11,809 nt of DNA from Cytophagaceae bacterium (GTDB taxonomy: Bacteria > Bacteroidota > Bacteroidia > Cytophagales > Spirosomataceae): the NCBI GenBank assembly GCA_027485075.1, contig JAIXRT010000043.1, positions 1 through 11,809 of the forward strand, in the 5' to 3' direction. The position numbers and the translations under genes were made by a program. Shown one piece after another: positions 1-7,093 of the stretch. The notes under the pieces were generated by a model that saw nothing but the letters and a program-made list of their open reading frames with translations, searched no databases and was not told where the DNA came from. Position 1 is the first letter of the stretch. Each line of letters starts with the position of its first letter.

Positions 1-338
1 AACCGTTTTAATCCCTTTAGGATAATTGGGTAAGCGGCTTTTTGGCCGATATAAGCGACAATTCCACACATATAGATTGATTTTTAGGGCGAATTTTAGA
101 AGCACAAATATCTTGAAATTAAGGCTGATTTGCAAGGAATTGGAATGTGCTGCCGCGTTCGAAGATCCCAGCAGCCTTAACTCAAAAACACATTTTTGGC
201 TACTTTTAGGAGCTGAATCCTGATAATTTTAGCCAATTTGATCCGATTTGTGCAATTTTAGGCCATTTTTTCCCTAATTTCACGCTTTAAGTTGTTTGGG
301 TTCAGGCCCTGATAACCTGGCAAAAACTCCCTAAATTC
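1..338. other. Intergenic region upstream of the GH13 gene, no convincing gene
   Basis: No credible coding region is visible here. A 65-codon ORF (26-223, +) gives a basic, low-complexity peptide with no recognisable domain, and I reject it. The first bases could be the 3' end of an upstream plus-strand gene: reading from base 1 gives a short tail ending in TAA at 31-33, and frame 2 also gives a short tail ending at 23-25. Neither can be confirmed. The region holds a long inverted repeat (listed separately), several copies of a loose (A)TTTTAG motif (near 83, 94, 204, 227 and 256), and two inverted copies of GCACAAAT (102-109 and, reversed, 246-253). The promoter of the GH13 gene should lie here. 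A weak candidate is a TTG near 292 with TAACCTGG about 18 bases downstream, but it matches the Bacteroidota -7 consensus poorly. Confidence 0.6.
113..185. repeat. Long inverted repeat with a competing inner stem
   Basis: TTAAGGCTG at 119-127 is perfectly complementary to CAGCCTTAA at 172-180. The pairing can be extended by TTGA (113-116) with TCAA (182-185) across a small internal loop, giving 13 pairs enclosing about 44 bases. Inside, GCTGC (149-153) can instead pair with GCAGC (171-175), which uses the same right-hand bases, so the two folds exclude each other. No U-run follows directly, so this is not an obvious terminator. It could be a structured RNA element, an attenuator-like switch or chance. 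Confidence 0.4.
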
Positions 339-2174
339 ATGAAGAAACTTATAATATTTCTATTCGCCTCCTTCTCTATTTACGCACAAGATTTACGCGT
401 GGAACCACTCAGCTGGTGGACTGGCATGAAAAATACCCAACTACAATTAATGATCCACGGAAAGGATTTAAAAGGGAGCGAGGTAATTGCCAAAAAGCCA
501 GGTTTAAAGATCGTAAAAGTTCATTCGGCCGACAGCCCAAATTATTTGTTTGTTGACTGTGAAATCTCGAAAAATACCCCGGCAGGAACATATCCCATTG
601 ACCTAAAAAAAGGTGGTAAAATCATCCATCACATCGATTATTCCTTACAAGCACGCGATAAAAATTCCGCAAATCGGCCCTCATACAGCACAAAAGACGT
701 CATCTACTTAATCACCCCAGATCGTTTTGCTAATGGGGATCCATCCAATGATGCGGCACCTGGATTCCGAGAGCCCAATCCTGCACGTAATGAAATGTAT
801 GGTCGCCACGGTGGAGATATCAAAGGAATAACAGACCGATTGGATTACATGCATGACATGGGCTTCACAGCGATTTGGAGTTTGCCGGTTCAAACCAATG
901 ACCAAGCGAAGGAAAGCTACCATGGATACGCCATTACTGATCACTATGCGATTGATCCGCGTTTTGGGACCAACGAAGATTACAAAAATTTAGCTTTGAA
1001 AGCTGGCCAAAAAGGCATCAAGATTATCATGGATGTCGTGTTAAATCACTGCGGAGATGGCCACTGGTGGATGAAAGATTTTCCATTCAAGGATTGGATT
1101 AATTTCGACGGAAAGTTTGTTTCGACTACCCATCGTAGAGAAACGGTCCAAGATCCACATGTGTCCAAATTCGACGCGAAGATGCAGTCAGAAGGTTGGT
1201 TCGTGCCTGCTATGCCTGATTTGAATCAAAAAAATCCTTTCATGGCCAAATATTTGATTCAAAATACGATTTGGTGGATTGAATACGCACATCTAGGCGG
1301 AATCCGGATCGATACGTATCCGTATTCAGAGAAGCAATTTGCGGCGCAATGGTCAGATGCCGTTTTAACGGAATACCCTAACCTCAATCTAGTGGGTGAA
1401 GAGTGGTCATCAAATCCCATCATCACGTCCTATTGGCAAAAAGGAAAAGTGAATCGCGACGGATTTAAATCTTCATTGCCAGCGCTTATGGATTTTCCCT
1501 TACAAAATGCGTTAACTGATGCCATGAATGAAAATGACCAGGATTGGGGCAAGGGATTGAATAAAATTTACAGTGTACTGTCAAACGATTTAGTTTATGC
1601 CAATCCAGATAATTTGGTGGTTTTCGGTGACAATCATGACATGTCTCGTTTTTATACCCAAGTAAGGCATGACCAAGCATTATTTCGCATGGGCATCACT
1701 TTTTTAATGACCACGCGTGGTATTCCACAGATTTTTTATGGTACTGAGAATTTGATGTCGAACCCCAAAAGTAGCGAGCATGGTGAAATTCGTGGTGATT
1801 TTTACGGCGGCTGGCCAGGCGATGCGAAAGATGCGGTGAGTCAAAAGGGGTTTACGGCCGACGAGAAAAGCACGCAGGATTTCTTTAAAAAATTATTGAA
1901 TTGGCGTAAAAATAATTCGGTTATTCATGACGGCAAATTGCTGCATTTTGGCCCAGAAAATGGCATTTATGTGTATTTTAGATATACGGATACAGGAAAA
2001 GTGATGGTGGTTTTAAATAAAAATGCACAAGAAAAAGTCATCGATTTAGCCAAATTTGCTGAAATTATCCAACCCGGAATGGCCGCTAAAGAGGTTATTA
2101 CAGATAAACAATTTACCTTAGGGGCTAACCTGAACGTTGCCGGAAAAACAGCAATGATTTTAGAAGTACATTAA
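339..2174 (+). CDS. Exported GH13 cyclomaltodextrinase/neopullulanase-like amylase (SusA-type)
   Basis: This 611-residue enzyme of glycoside hydrolase family 13 probably hydrolyses alpha-1,4 bonds in cyclodextrins, maltodextrins or pullulan. Residues 1-16 form a signal peptide ending in SIYAQ, so it is exported, probably to the periplasm. Residues about 18-106 match the beta-sandwich N-domain of Bacteroidota cyclomaltodextrinases. The (beta/alpha)8 barrel starts near VIYLITPDRFANGDP (121-135). GH13 signatures are all present: DVVLNH (232-237), MPDLN (292-296, the region V variant), GIRIDTYPY (321-329) with nucleophile D325, GEEW (353-356) with acid/base E354, and GDNHD (430-434) with D434. 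A C-terminal beta domain follows about residue 535. The length of about 600 is typical of SusA and Flavobacterium cyclomaltodextrinases. All catalytic residues are intact. No SusC, SusD or SusB gene is adjacent. Exact substrate preference cannot be read from sequence. Confidence 0.93.
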   Translation: MKKLIIFLFASFSIYAQDLRVEPLSWWTGMKNTQLQLMIHGKDLKGSEVIAKKPGLKIVKVHSADSPNYLFVDCEISKNTPAGTYPIDLKKGGKIIHHIDYSLQARDKNSANRPSYSTKDVIYLITPDRFANGDPSNDAAPGFREPNPARNEMYGRHGGDIKGITDRLDYMHDMGFTAIWSLPVQTNDQAKESYHGYAITDHYAIDPRFGTNEDYKNLALKAGQKGIKIIMDVVLNHCGDGHWWMKDFPFKDWINFDGKFVSTTHRRETVQDPHVSKFDAKMQSEGWFVPAMPDLNQKNPFMAKYLIQNTIWWIEYAHLGGIRIDTYPYSEKQFAAQWSDAVLTEYPNLNLVGEEWSSNPIITSYWQKGKVNRDGFKSSLPALMDFPLQNALTDAMNENDQDWGKGLNKIYSVLSNDLVYANPDNLVVFGDNHDMSRFYTQVRHDQALFRMGITFLMTTRGIPQIFYGTENLMSNPKSSEHGEIRGDFYGGWPGDAKDAVSQKGFTADEKSTQDFFKKLLNWRKNNSVIHDGKLLHFGPENGIYVYFRYTDTGKVMVVLNKNAQEKVIDLAKFAEIIQPGMAAKEVITDKQFTLGANLNVAGKTAMILEVH

Positions 2175-2180
2175 ACGCGT

Positions 2181-2205
2181 AAAAAAATAAAACCCGAAAG
2201 GGCTT
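2181..2205 (-). terminator. Short hairpin with U-run on the minus strand
   Basis: CCC GAAA GGG (2193-2202) forms a compact hairpin. Read on the minus strand it is AAGCCC-TTTC-GGGTTT, with one G-T wobble, followed by TTATTTTTTT, which looks like an intrinsic terminator. On the plus strand the same bases give a stem with a GNRA-type GAAA loop but no U-run after it. No minus-strand gene lies upstream of it, so it may block antisense transcription into the GH13 gene. Alternatively it acts as an RNA hairpin in the leader of the histidine kinase gene. Confidence 0.4.
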
Positions 2206-2214
2206 AGTTCTAAT
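2203..2214 (+). promoter_or_regulatory. CTTAGTTCTAAT motif in the kinase gene leader
   Basis: The ten bases TAGTTCTAAT (2205-2214) lie 10 bases before the start codon of the histidine kinase, directly after the CCC-GAAA-GGG hairpin. The same ten bases occur at 4807-4816 and 7103-7112, both in intergenic modules proposed here to be small RNA genes. A visual reading found no other copy. The function is unknown. Its position in an mRNA leader next to a start codon would suit a binding site for an RNA-binding protein or a pairing partner. Confidence 0.4.
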
Positions 2215-2224
2215 CAATCAATAC

Positions 2225-4165
2225 ATGTTTCGTAAAATCGTCTACGGTTTTTGCGTACTGCTGCTGCATGCACTTGGATATAGTCTTCCAGCGCATGCCA
2301 CAGCGGATAGCTATCATCCTCGTAAGTTTTCAAATCATGCCCAATATGCTGATTTTAACGCAATGTGGCAAGATTGGGATCAAAAGTATCGATCGGATGA
2401 AGGCTATTTTTCATTTGCTAATGTAGCCGACCTCGAGGTTATCCTGACGGGGCATTTACAAAAAGCTCGAAAAGAAAAAGACCTTGCCAAGGTGGTTCGT
2501 GTGCTCTTGCCATTGTCTATGGTCTATCACAATCAAGCTAAATTTGACCAAGGTCTTCCTTTATTGGAGTGGCTTTTTCAACACCTTTCCCTCGTTCCTA
2601 AACATTATCATCGCGACGTGTACATTAAGTTGGAAGAGGAATATCGAGGAAAAAATCTGCTCGAAAAAGCCATCGTCATTCGGCAGAAACGGATCGAAAA
2701 GGGCTACATTAAAACCTTTTGGGAAATTTACCGCGATTGTGGCTTGTACGAAGATGCCATCAAAGATTATCGGGCCAATCAGCCTTTTCCTGCTGAATTA
2801 GAAATAAGGCGTGTCTATTACTATAATCGACTAGGAAATCTTTATTTTTTGAATGGTCAATTTGATCTTGCTGTTCAGCAATATAGAATCGGTGCCCAAC
2901 AAACGAATTTATTGATTCAATGGAATAAAAGAACGAAGCAATTTTTGCCTCGGGAACTGGACTATTGGCGCGGTGAATTTAAAGGAAAATTAGTGATGTG
3001 TCGGATTAAGCAAGGTATTTATACGAATGCCATCAAGACATTAAAAGAAGATTTAGCCTTAACTAAAGATGATATCGACCATCAAATTCAAAGTATGATT
3101 GTATTGAGTCAATGTTTTATTCATGCGAAGCAATTTCCCCTTGCCAAATCCTATTTAGACTCCGCCCGCCGTTACATGCAAGGTAAAGTAATTAAGCCCT
3201 TGCGAATTGATTTATTAGCCACCTATGCATCCTATCATAAATCAGTTAATCAGTCGGATTCTGCATTTTATTTTTTAACTGCGCAACACCATTACCAGGA
3301 TAGCTTAAATGAAACGATGAATCGAAATAAATCGGTTTTATTATTAGGCCAGTTAGAAGTCACCAAACGCCGCGCCGAATTACTGGCCTCAAAAAATGAC
3401 TTATTGAAGTTGACGAAAGTCACCGCAGTTCAACAAATTCAAGTGCGTAGTTTGATTTTATTGGTGATTATCATGTTGGTCTCGATCATTGTTTCTATGA
3501 TCATTATCCGTCAAAAATACCTACTAAAAGTCCGAGCAGAACAAATCGTTTTGCAGAATAGTCGGAACGAAATTTTACTCAAAGAATTACATCATCGCGT
3601 TAAGAATAACCTACAAGTAATTTACAGTCTATTGAATTTACAAAACCGACGGGTTCGAAATAAAGAATCGAATGAACTGATTCGCTCCATGCAAAATCGG
3701 ATTCAAACGTTTGCGCTTGTTCATTCTAATTTACATAATACCCATGAATTTGAATTTGTAAATGTCAATGAGTACATAAAGACGCTTGTTGCACATTTGA
3801 TTTTAGTTTTCCAGCATGATGAAGAAAATCCGGTAACCATTCAATATGATATCGATACGGAGCTCCAATTAAGTTTGGAGAAAATCACTTCGTTTGGTTT
3901 AATCCTTAATGAAATTATTTCGAATGCATTTAAATATGCATTTACACATGTAAAGAATGGTATTTTGACGATTCGAGTACAGCGTCTAGGACAAAAGATT
4001 AGTATAGTCATTTCGGATAATGGACCGGGAAAGGAGGCTGATTTGACAGATTCGGGCCAACTAGGCATGAAACTTATCACACTTATGTGCAAGCAAATGG
4101 ATGCCACACATGAAATGCGTGCAGACGGTGGAATCATTCACCAAATAACGTTTAACTATTTATAG
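2225..4165 (+). CDS. TPR-containing sensor histidine kinase, HisKA_2 family
   Basis: This 646-residue sensor kinase should autophosphorylate on histidine and pass phosphate to the response regulator encoded directly downstream. An N-terminal signal or anchor (about 5-26) precedes a sensor region of alpha-helical TPR-like repeats (about 60-365), probably periplasmic. One membrane helix lies at about 408-428, followed by a short linker. The H-box is LKELHHRVKNNLQ (452-464), with H457 the likely phospho-acceptor by comparison with HWE/HisKA_2 kinases. The ATPase domain shows the N-box NEIISNAFKY (562-571) and the G1 box DNGPG (598-602), with a G2-like GQLGMKLI near 611-618. The gene lies 50 bases after the GH13 gene and its stop codon abuts the next start, so translation is probably coupled. 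The ligand is unknown; TPR sensors of this type are common in Cytophagia. Confidence 0.9.
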   Translation: MFRKIVYGFCVLLLHALGYSLPAHATADSYHPRKFSNHAQYADFNAMWQDWDQKYRSDEGYFSFANVADLEVILTGHLQKARKEKDLAKVVRVLLPLSMVYHNQAKFDQGLPLLEWLFQHLSLVPKHYHRDVYIKLEEEYRGKNLLEKAIVIRQKRIEKGYIKTFWEIYRDCGLYEDAIKDYRANQPFPAELEIRRVYYYNRLGNLYFLNGQFDLAVQQYRIGAQQTNLLIQWNKRTKQFLPRELDYWRGEFKGKLVMCRIKQGIYTNAIKTLKEDLALTKDDIDHQIQSMIVLSQCFIHAKQFPLAKSYLDSARRYMQGKVIKPLRIDLLATYASYHKSVNQSDSAFYFLTAQHHYQDSLNETMNRNKSVLLLGQLEVTKRRAELLASKNDLLKLTKVTAVQQIQVRSLILLVIIMLVSIIVSMIIIRQKYLLKVRAEQIVLQNSRNEILLKELHHRVKNNLQVIYSLLNLQNRRVRNKESNELIRSMQNRIQTFALVHSNLHNTHEFEFVNVNEYIKTLVAHLILVFQHDEENPVTIQYDIDTELQLSLEKITSFGLILNEIISNAFKYAFTHVKNGILTIRVQRLGQKISIVISDNGPGKEADLTDSGQLGMKLITLMCKQMDATHEMRADGGIIHQITFNYL

Positions 4166-4744
4166 ATGGGATATAATCGAATTTTGGTTTTGGAAGATGA
4201 GGTTATTGTAGCTATGGATCTTCAAGAAATTTTGGAGAAATCTGGTTTTGAGGTGATGATAGCACATAATTACCAAGAAGCTAAGGCGATTCTAGTCGAC
4301 TGGAAACCACAGTTGGCTATTTGCGATATAGACCTAGGGCTAGGTAAAACGGGTATCGACTTTGCCTTGGATGCCAAAAGTCGGGTACCTTCCTTGGAAG
4401 TTATGTTTTTGACGGCATTTGGCGATCGGAATCATTTAGATCAAACCAATGAATCTAGTCCAATAAACTACCTTGTTAAACCATGGAATGAAAGTCAAAT
4501 CAACATTTCGGTGGAAATGGCTTTTCAAGCCATTCATAAGAAATCGGGTGAAGGGCATGACTTTACGCCGGCCGAAAAGCGTATTTTGGAATTAATTGCG
4601 GCGCAAAAGAAGACAAAGGAAATTGCCGAAATGCTTTTCATATCTGAGAAAACGGTTAAAAACCACCGCTATCATATTTCGAAGAAATTAGGGTTGTCGA
4701 ATGAAAATAACAGTCTACTTTCCTGGGCGTTAAAAAACATGTAA
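4166..4744 (+). CDS. LuxR/NarL-type response regulator
   Basis: This 192-residue response regulator is the evident partner of the preceding kinase. The receiver domain (about 4-122) has the acidic pair E10/D11, phospho-acceptor D54 in ICDIDLG, T83 in FLTAF and K105 in LVKPW, so the switch residues are all present. A LuxR/GerE helix-turn-helix domain follows (about 132-190), with the recognition region TKEIAEMLFISEKTVKNH (150-167). Its ATG directly follows the kinase TAG with no gap, which supports one operon and translational coupling. A phosphorylated dimer should bind a dyad in DNA. A conspicuous dyad begins 2 bases after its own stop codon (4747-4764), and a related one lies at 7042-7055; both are plausible but unproven targets. 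Confidence 0.93.
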   Translation: MGYNRILVLEDEVIVAMDLQEILEKSGFEVMIAHNYQEAKAILVDWKPQLAICDIDLGLGKTGIDFALDAKSRVPSLEVMFLTAFGDRNHLDQTNESSPINYLVKPWNESQINISVEMAFQAIHKKSGEGHDFTPAEKRILELIAAQKKTKEIAEMLFISEKTVKNHRYHISKKLGLSNENNSLLSWALKNM

Positions 4745-4746
4745 AT

Positions 4747-4764
4747 ATGAGGCCTGGGCCTCAT
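4747..4764. promoter_or_regulatory. Dyad ATGAGGCCTGGGCCTCAT, candidate operator
   Basis: The two 8-base arms ATGAGGCC and GGCCTCAT are perfectly complementary around a 2-base centre. The dyad directly abuts a promoter-like TTG at 4764-4766, so it would be centred about 10 bases upstream of a -33 element, a usual place for an activator. A partly degenerate copy with the same left half sits at the matching position of the second module (7040-7056). The adjacent response regulator is the obvious candidate binder, by inference only. The same bases could instead form an RNA hairpin if transcribed from the regulator gene. Confidence 0.4.
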
Positions 4765-4794
4765 TGTCTACGGGTGGTAATTAACGTTCCTTTG
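4764..4794 (+). promoter_or_regulatory. Candidate Bacteroidota promoter of small RNA 1
   Basis: TTG (4764-4766) and TTCCTTTG (4787-4794) are separated by 20 bases. The Bacteroidota consensus is TTG, about 17-23 bases, then TAnnTTTG; here the -7 element matches at all fixed positions except the A. The same pair with the same 20-base gap occurs at 7057-7087, although the bases between them differ almost completely, as expected for promoter elements. Transcription would start near 4800. Confidence 0.4.
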
Positions 4795-4799
4795 TAGCC

Positions 4800-4866
4800 T
4801 TACTCCTAGTTCTAATAAATCCATATAAAGTGTCCTGATGCAAATTCAGGGCACTTTATTGTTTTT
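4800..4866 (+). ncRNA. Candidate small RNA 1, downstream of the response regulator
   Basis: This proposed transcript of about 65 bases runs from a promoter-like element to an intrinsic terminator. It begins with TCCTAGTTCTAAT (4804-4816), identical to the start of candidate small RNA 2 (7100-7112), then has a short unique part and a terminator stem. Its 3' end is antisense to the last codons and stop of the esterase gene on the other strand. It could instead be the 3' untranslated region of the response regulator operon, released by processing. I know no named RNA family that I can assign it to. Confidence 0.35.
4825..4866 (+). terminator. Intrinsic terminator after the response regulator
   Basis: Bases 4825-4838 pair with 4846-4859: fourteen pairs with a single G-T wobble around a 7-base loop, followed by TTGTTTTT. 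It should end plus-strand transcripts from the two-component operon and the small RNA module. The stem covers the TAA stop (4856-4858) of the opposing esterase gene. On the minus strand only a weak T-rich tail follows, so it may work in both directions but less well for the esterase. Confidence 0.8.
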
Positions 4867-6943
4867 GGATCTTGATGGATTTTAGCCCATGACTGAATTT
4901 TACGAAATAAGTTCCTGTAGGAACTTGGCTCAGCGGGATTTGATCTTTTGTTTGAATTCCCACTTTTTCCCACCAAATCCGACCTTGTATGTCGATCAAT
5001 TGAATCTGAAGGCCCGGATAGATTTTCTTGTCAATTTCTATTTGTACATAATCCTGGGTAGGATTGGGAAAAATGCGTATTTCGGAAATCGCTTCTTCAT
5101 TTCCTAAAATAAGCACTTGTCTATTCGCTGATCTGGGTACCAAGCATCCAGCCGCACTTTTTATCTCTACTGCATAGGTTCCCGAAACCATGACGGTTAA
5201 ATTTTGCTTGACTTCGCCTGGCATTAAGGTACCATTTTGGAACCACTGGTAAAATCCTGCTGGTGAGGTAGTTAGCCTATTTTCGCTTAAGTTGGTGACT
5301 TGAGGAATTGGTAATTGCTTCTCAAATGGACAATCATCTACTTTGTCCAATAATCCATCTGCATCACTATCTCGCTGATCCGAAGCGCAACCGTTTTTAT
5401 CTACGGGATTATTTGGGCTAGTATTCGGACATTGATCTTTCGCATTCACATACCCGTCCAAATCATCGTCAAAATAATTGTCGTATGGTTCAATTAAAAA
5501 ATGATCGAAGGCAAAGGCTCGCATTCCCGTTTGATTAGTTAAAAATGGAGCGGCAATTTGATACCCTTTGGGATGATTATAAAATGACGGGGTATAGGCG
5601 AGCGTGTCTGAGGTAGGTGCTTTCGAAAGCCATAAAGTCAATTCGTTGTCCTTCGCGTCAATACGTACTAATTCGGTAAAATTCGCATGGGGAAATGCGA
5701 TTGGAGCAAAGAAGAAGTTGTTTTTCAGACTTTGTGTTCGTTTATTCCCATTCCAATCTGTCACGGTCGAATCTGCCGGGATGCGGAGTTTTTGGCCTTT
5801 ATCAAAAGCCAAAATGATTTTTTTCTTGTCTTTACTTGCGAAATAAGCGCGTTGAATATTGGGACTTTCAATATGGGGATTTTTCTCTGGACGGTATAAA
5901 TCAGCCTCTAATAATCGGTGTAATTCCGCGGCAGTTTGAGCATATCCTTCGGGTGAATAATGAATACCATCATATCCTTTCGTCCCAATGGTCGCAAAAC
6001 CCCTGATGAAAGTATCCGTTTGCGTGATCGATCGCTGTCCATCGCGGATGACGCTTTGTATCGAAAGTTCACCATGCAGGATGTTGATCTGTGGTAGGTA
6101 TATTTTTTGAATACTAGGGTATTCTTTTTTGAGCAATTCGGCGTGCTTTTTGAAGTTGGCCAACCACTCTGGGGCGTTGCCGCTGGTTTCATTTTCGCCT
6201 TGTCGGTAAATGAATGCCTTCACGTGATTTGCGATGCCGGCCTTTTGGCTTCGGTAAAGCAATTTGCCGCTGGAGGTTTTAAGATCCATGGGGTTTGCAC
6301 TTCGGAAAAGATTGTATTCCATGGAGGAGCCGCCAGAACCGCCATTGATGATGCAGATGGGAATTTTTTGTTTTTCAATGAGGAGGCGCTGGAGTTCGGA
6401 GGCAAAGAGGCCAACGTCCGATGGGCTGTTGGAAATCGACCAAAGTGTATCTGCCGCATGGTAAGGCGCATAGTTTTCATAGTCTGGATTTCGGCCAAAG
6501 CTGCGCGCAAATTCACCTTTGTAGACTTTGGGGTGATCTTTACCTGTATATGAATTGGATTGACCACTCACCAAAAAAACATCGCCAGCGACGATATTTT
6601 CACGGCGCGCGAGGAATGTGGAGTCCTTTCCGTTTAGCCAATATACATCCAATTGGTATTGAGCTAATTCAGCTCGAATGGGAATGCGTAACACAAAGTC
6701 ACCGGCTGTTTTTAGTGCGGTTTTAGTGTACGAGTAGGGTGTTTTATTTTTTGTAATGCTTACAGATATAGACCCGGTAGTTCCAGCGCGCATCCGCCCT
6801 GAAATGGGAATGTAAGCGATATTTTGTGCATCACGCGGGTAGAGCTGTAGATTTTGCGGTAGTTGATGAAAGGTGACTTGTTGGCCTACCAAACCATGGT
6901 GCACCAATGCACTAATTAAAAACAATGAAGATATAAATTTCAA
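4856..6943 (-). CDS. Secreted SGNH/SASA-type acetylesterase with TSP3, Ig-like and T9SS domains
   Basis: This 695-residue protein is probably an exported carbohydrate O-acetylesterase of the sialate O-acetylesterase-like (SASA) family. The start is TTG (6943-6941): an in-frame TAA lies six codons upstream with no ATG between, and this start gives a clear signal peptide (1-20, KFISSLFLISALVHHGLVG). The SGNH fold shows GQSN with nucleophile S129, GGS (201-203), GEN with N251, and DGIH with D325 and H328. Residues about 488-541 are acidic calcium-binding thrombospondin type 3-like repeats (DDDLDGYVNAKDQCP, DSDADGLLDKVDDCP). An Ig/PKD-like segment follows (about 545-612), then a type A T9SS sorting domain (about 621-695, IFPNPTQ ... 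PTGTYFVKF). It is therefore secreted or held at the cell surface. It stands alone on its strand, flanked by two copies of the non-coding module. Substrate (xylan, pectin or sialic acid) is not determinable. Confidence 0.88.
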   Translation of the reverse strand: MKFISSLFLISALVHHGLVGQQVTFHQLPQNLQLYPRDAQNIAYIPISGRMRAGTTGSISVSITKNKTPYSYTKTALKTAGDFVLRIPIRAELAQYQLDVYWLNGKDSTFLARRENIVAGDVFLVSGQSNSYTGKDHPKVYKGEFARSFGRNPDYENYAPYHAADTLWSISNSPSDVGLFASELQRLLIEKQKIPICIINGGSGGSSMEYNLFRSANPMDLKTSSGKLLYRSQKAGIANHVKAFIYRQGENETSGNAPEWLANFKKHAELLKKEYPSIQKIYLPQINILHGELSIQSVIRDGQRSITQTDTFIRGFATIGTKGYDGIHYSPEGYAQTAAELHRLLEADLYRPEKNPHIESPNIQRAYFASKDKKKIILAFDKGQKLRIPADSTVTDWNGNKRTQSLKNNFFFAPIAFPHANFTELVRIDAKDNELTLWLSKAPTSDTLAYTPSFYNHPKGYQIAAPFLTNQTGMRAFAFDHFLIEPYDNYFDDDLDGYVNAKDQCPNTSPNNPVDKNGCASDQRDSDADGLLDKVDDCPFEKQLPIPQVTNLSENRLTTSPAGFYQWFQNGTLMPGEVKQNLTVMVSGTYAVEIKSAAGCLVPRSANRQVLILGNEEAISEIRIFPNPTQDYVQIEIDKKIYPGLQIQLIDIQGRIWWEKVGIQTKDQIPLSQVPTGTYFVKFSHGLKSIKIQKQ

Positions 6944-7056
6944 AACAGAGGATAAGCTTTAAAGCGCCCTAAAGCTACGCAATTTGTCAATGAGTCTACG
7001 CATAATTTAGTTAAAGGTACCTTGGTTCACATCTGCAAAATGAGGCCTAGGGCCTA

Positions 7057-7087
7057 TTGTGCTTATCTGCATAAGGTTGTTCCTTTG
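7057..7087 (+). promoter_or_regulatory. Candidate promoter of small RNA 2
   Basis: TTG (7057-7059) and TTCCTTTG (7080-7087) are 20 bases apart, as in the first module, and fit the Bacteroidota TTG/TAnnTTTG pattern with one mismatch. An imperfect GAGGCCTAGGGCCT dyad (7042-7055) lies just upstream, like the perfect one at 4747-4764. Transcription would start near 7093-7096. Confidence 0.4.
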
Positions 7088-7093
7088 AATAAG

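Noticed and set aside
26..223. 65-codon plus-strand ORF at the window start
   Set aside because: No recognisable domain, basic low-complexity peptide, and it overlaps the long inverted repeat; it looks like chance open frame.
2203..2220. GTTCTAATC resembling a tRNA T-loop
   Set aside because: No acceptor, D or anticodon stem surrounds it, and the loop lacks the purine expected after GTTC.
4747..4816. Modules as integron attC sites
   Set aside because: No paired core sites of the attC type are seen at the ends, no integrase gene is present, and the adjacent terminators fit RNA genes better.
6107..6567. ORFs of up to 148 codons overlapping the esterase gene
   Set aside because: They are overlapped by a well-supported coding sequence with intact catalytic motifs, and their translations resemble no known protein.
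6975..7008. Imperfect direct repeat CTACGCAATTT / CTACGCATAATTT as an iteron or operator array
   Set aside because: Only two imperfect copies in AT-rich DNA; could be a regulator site but is too weak to call.
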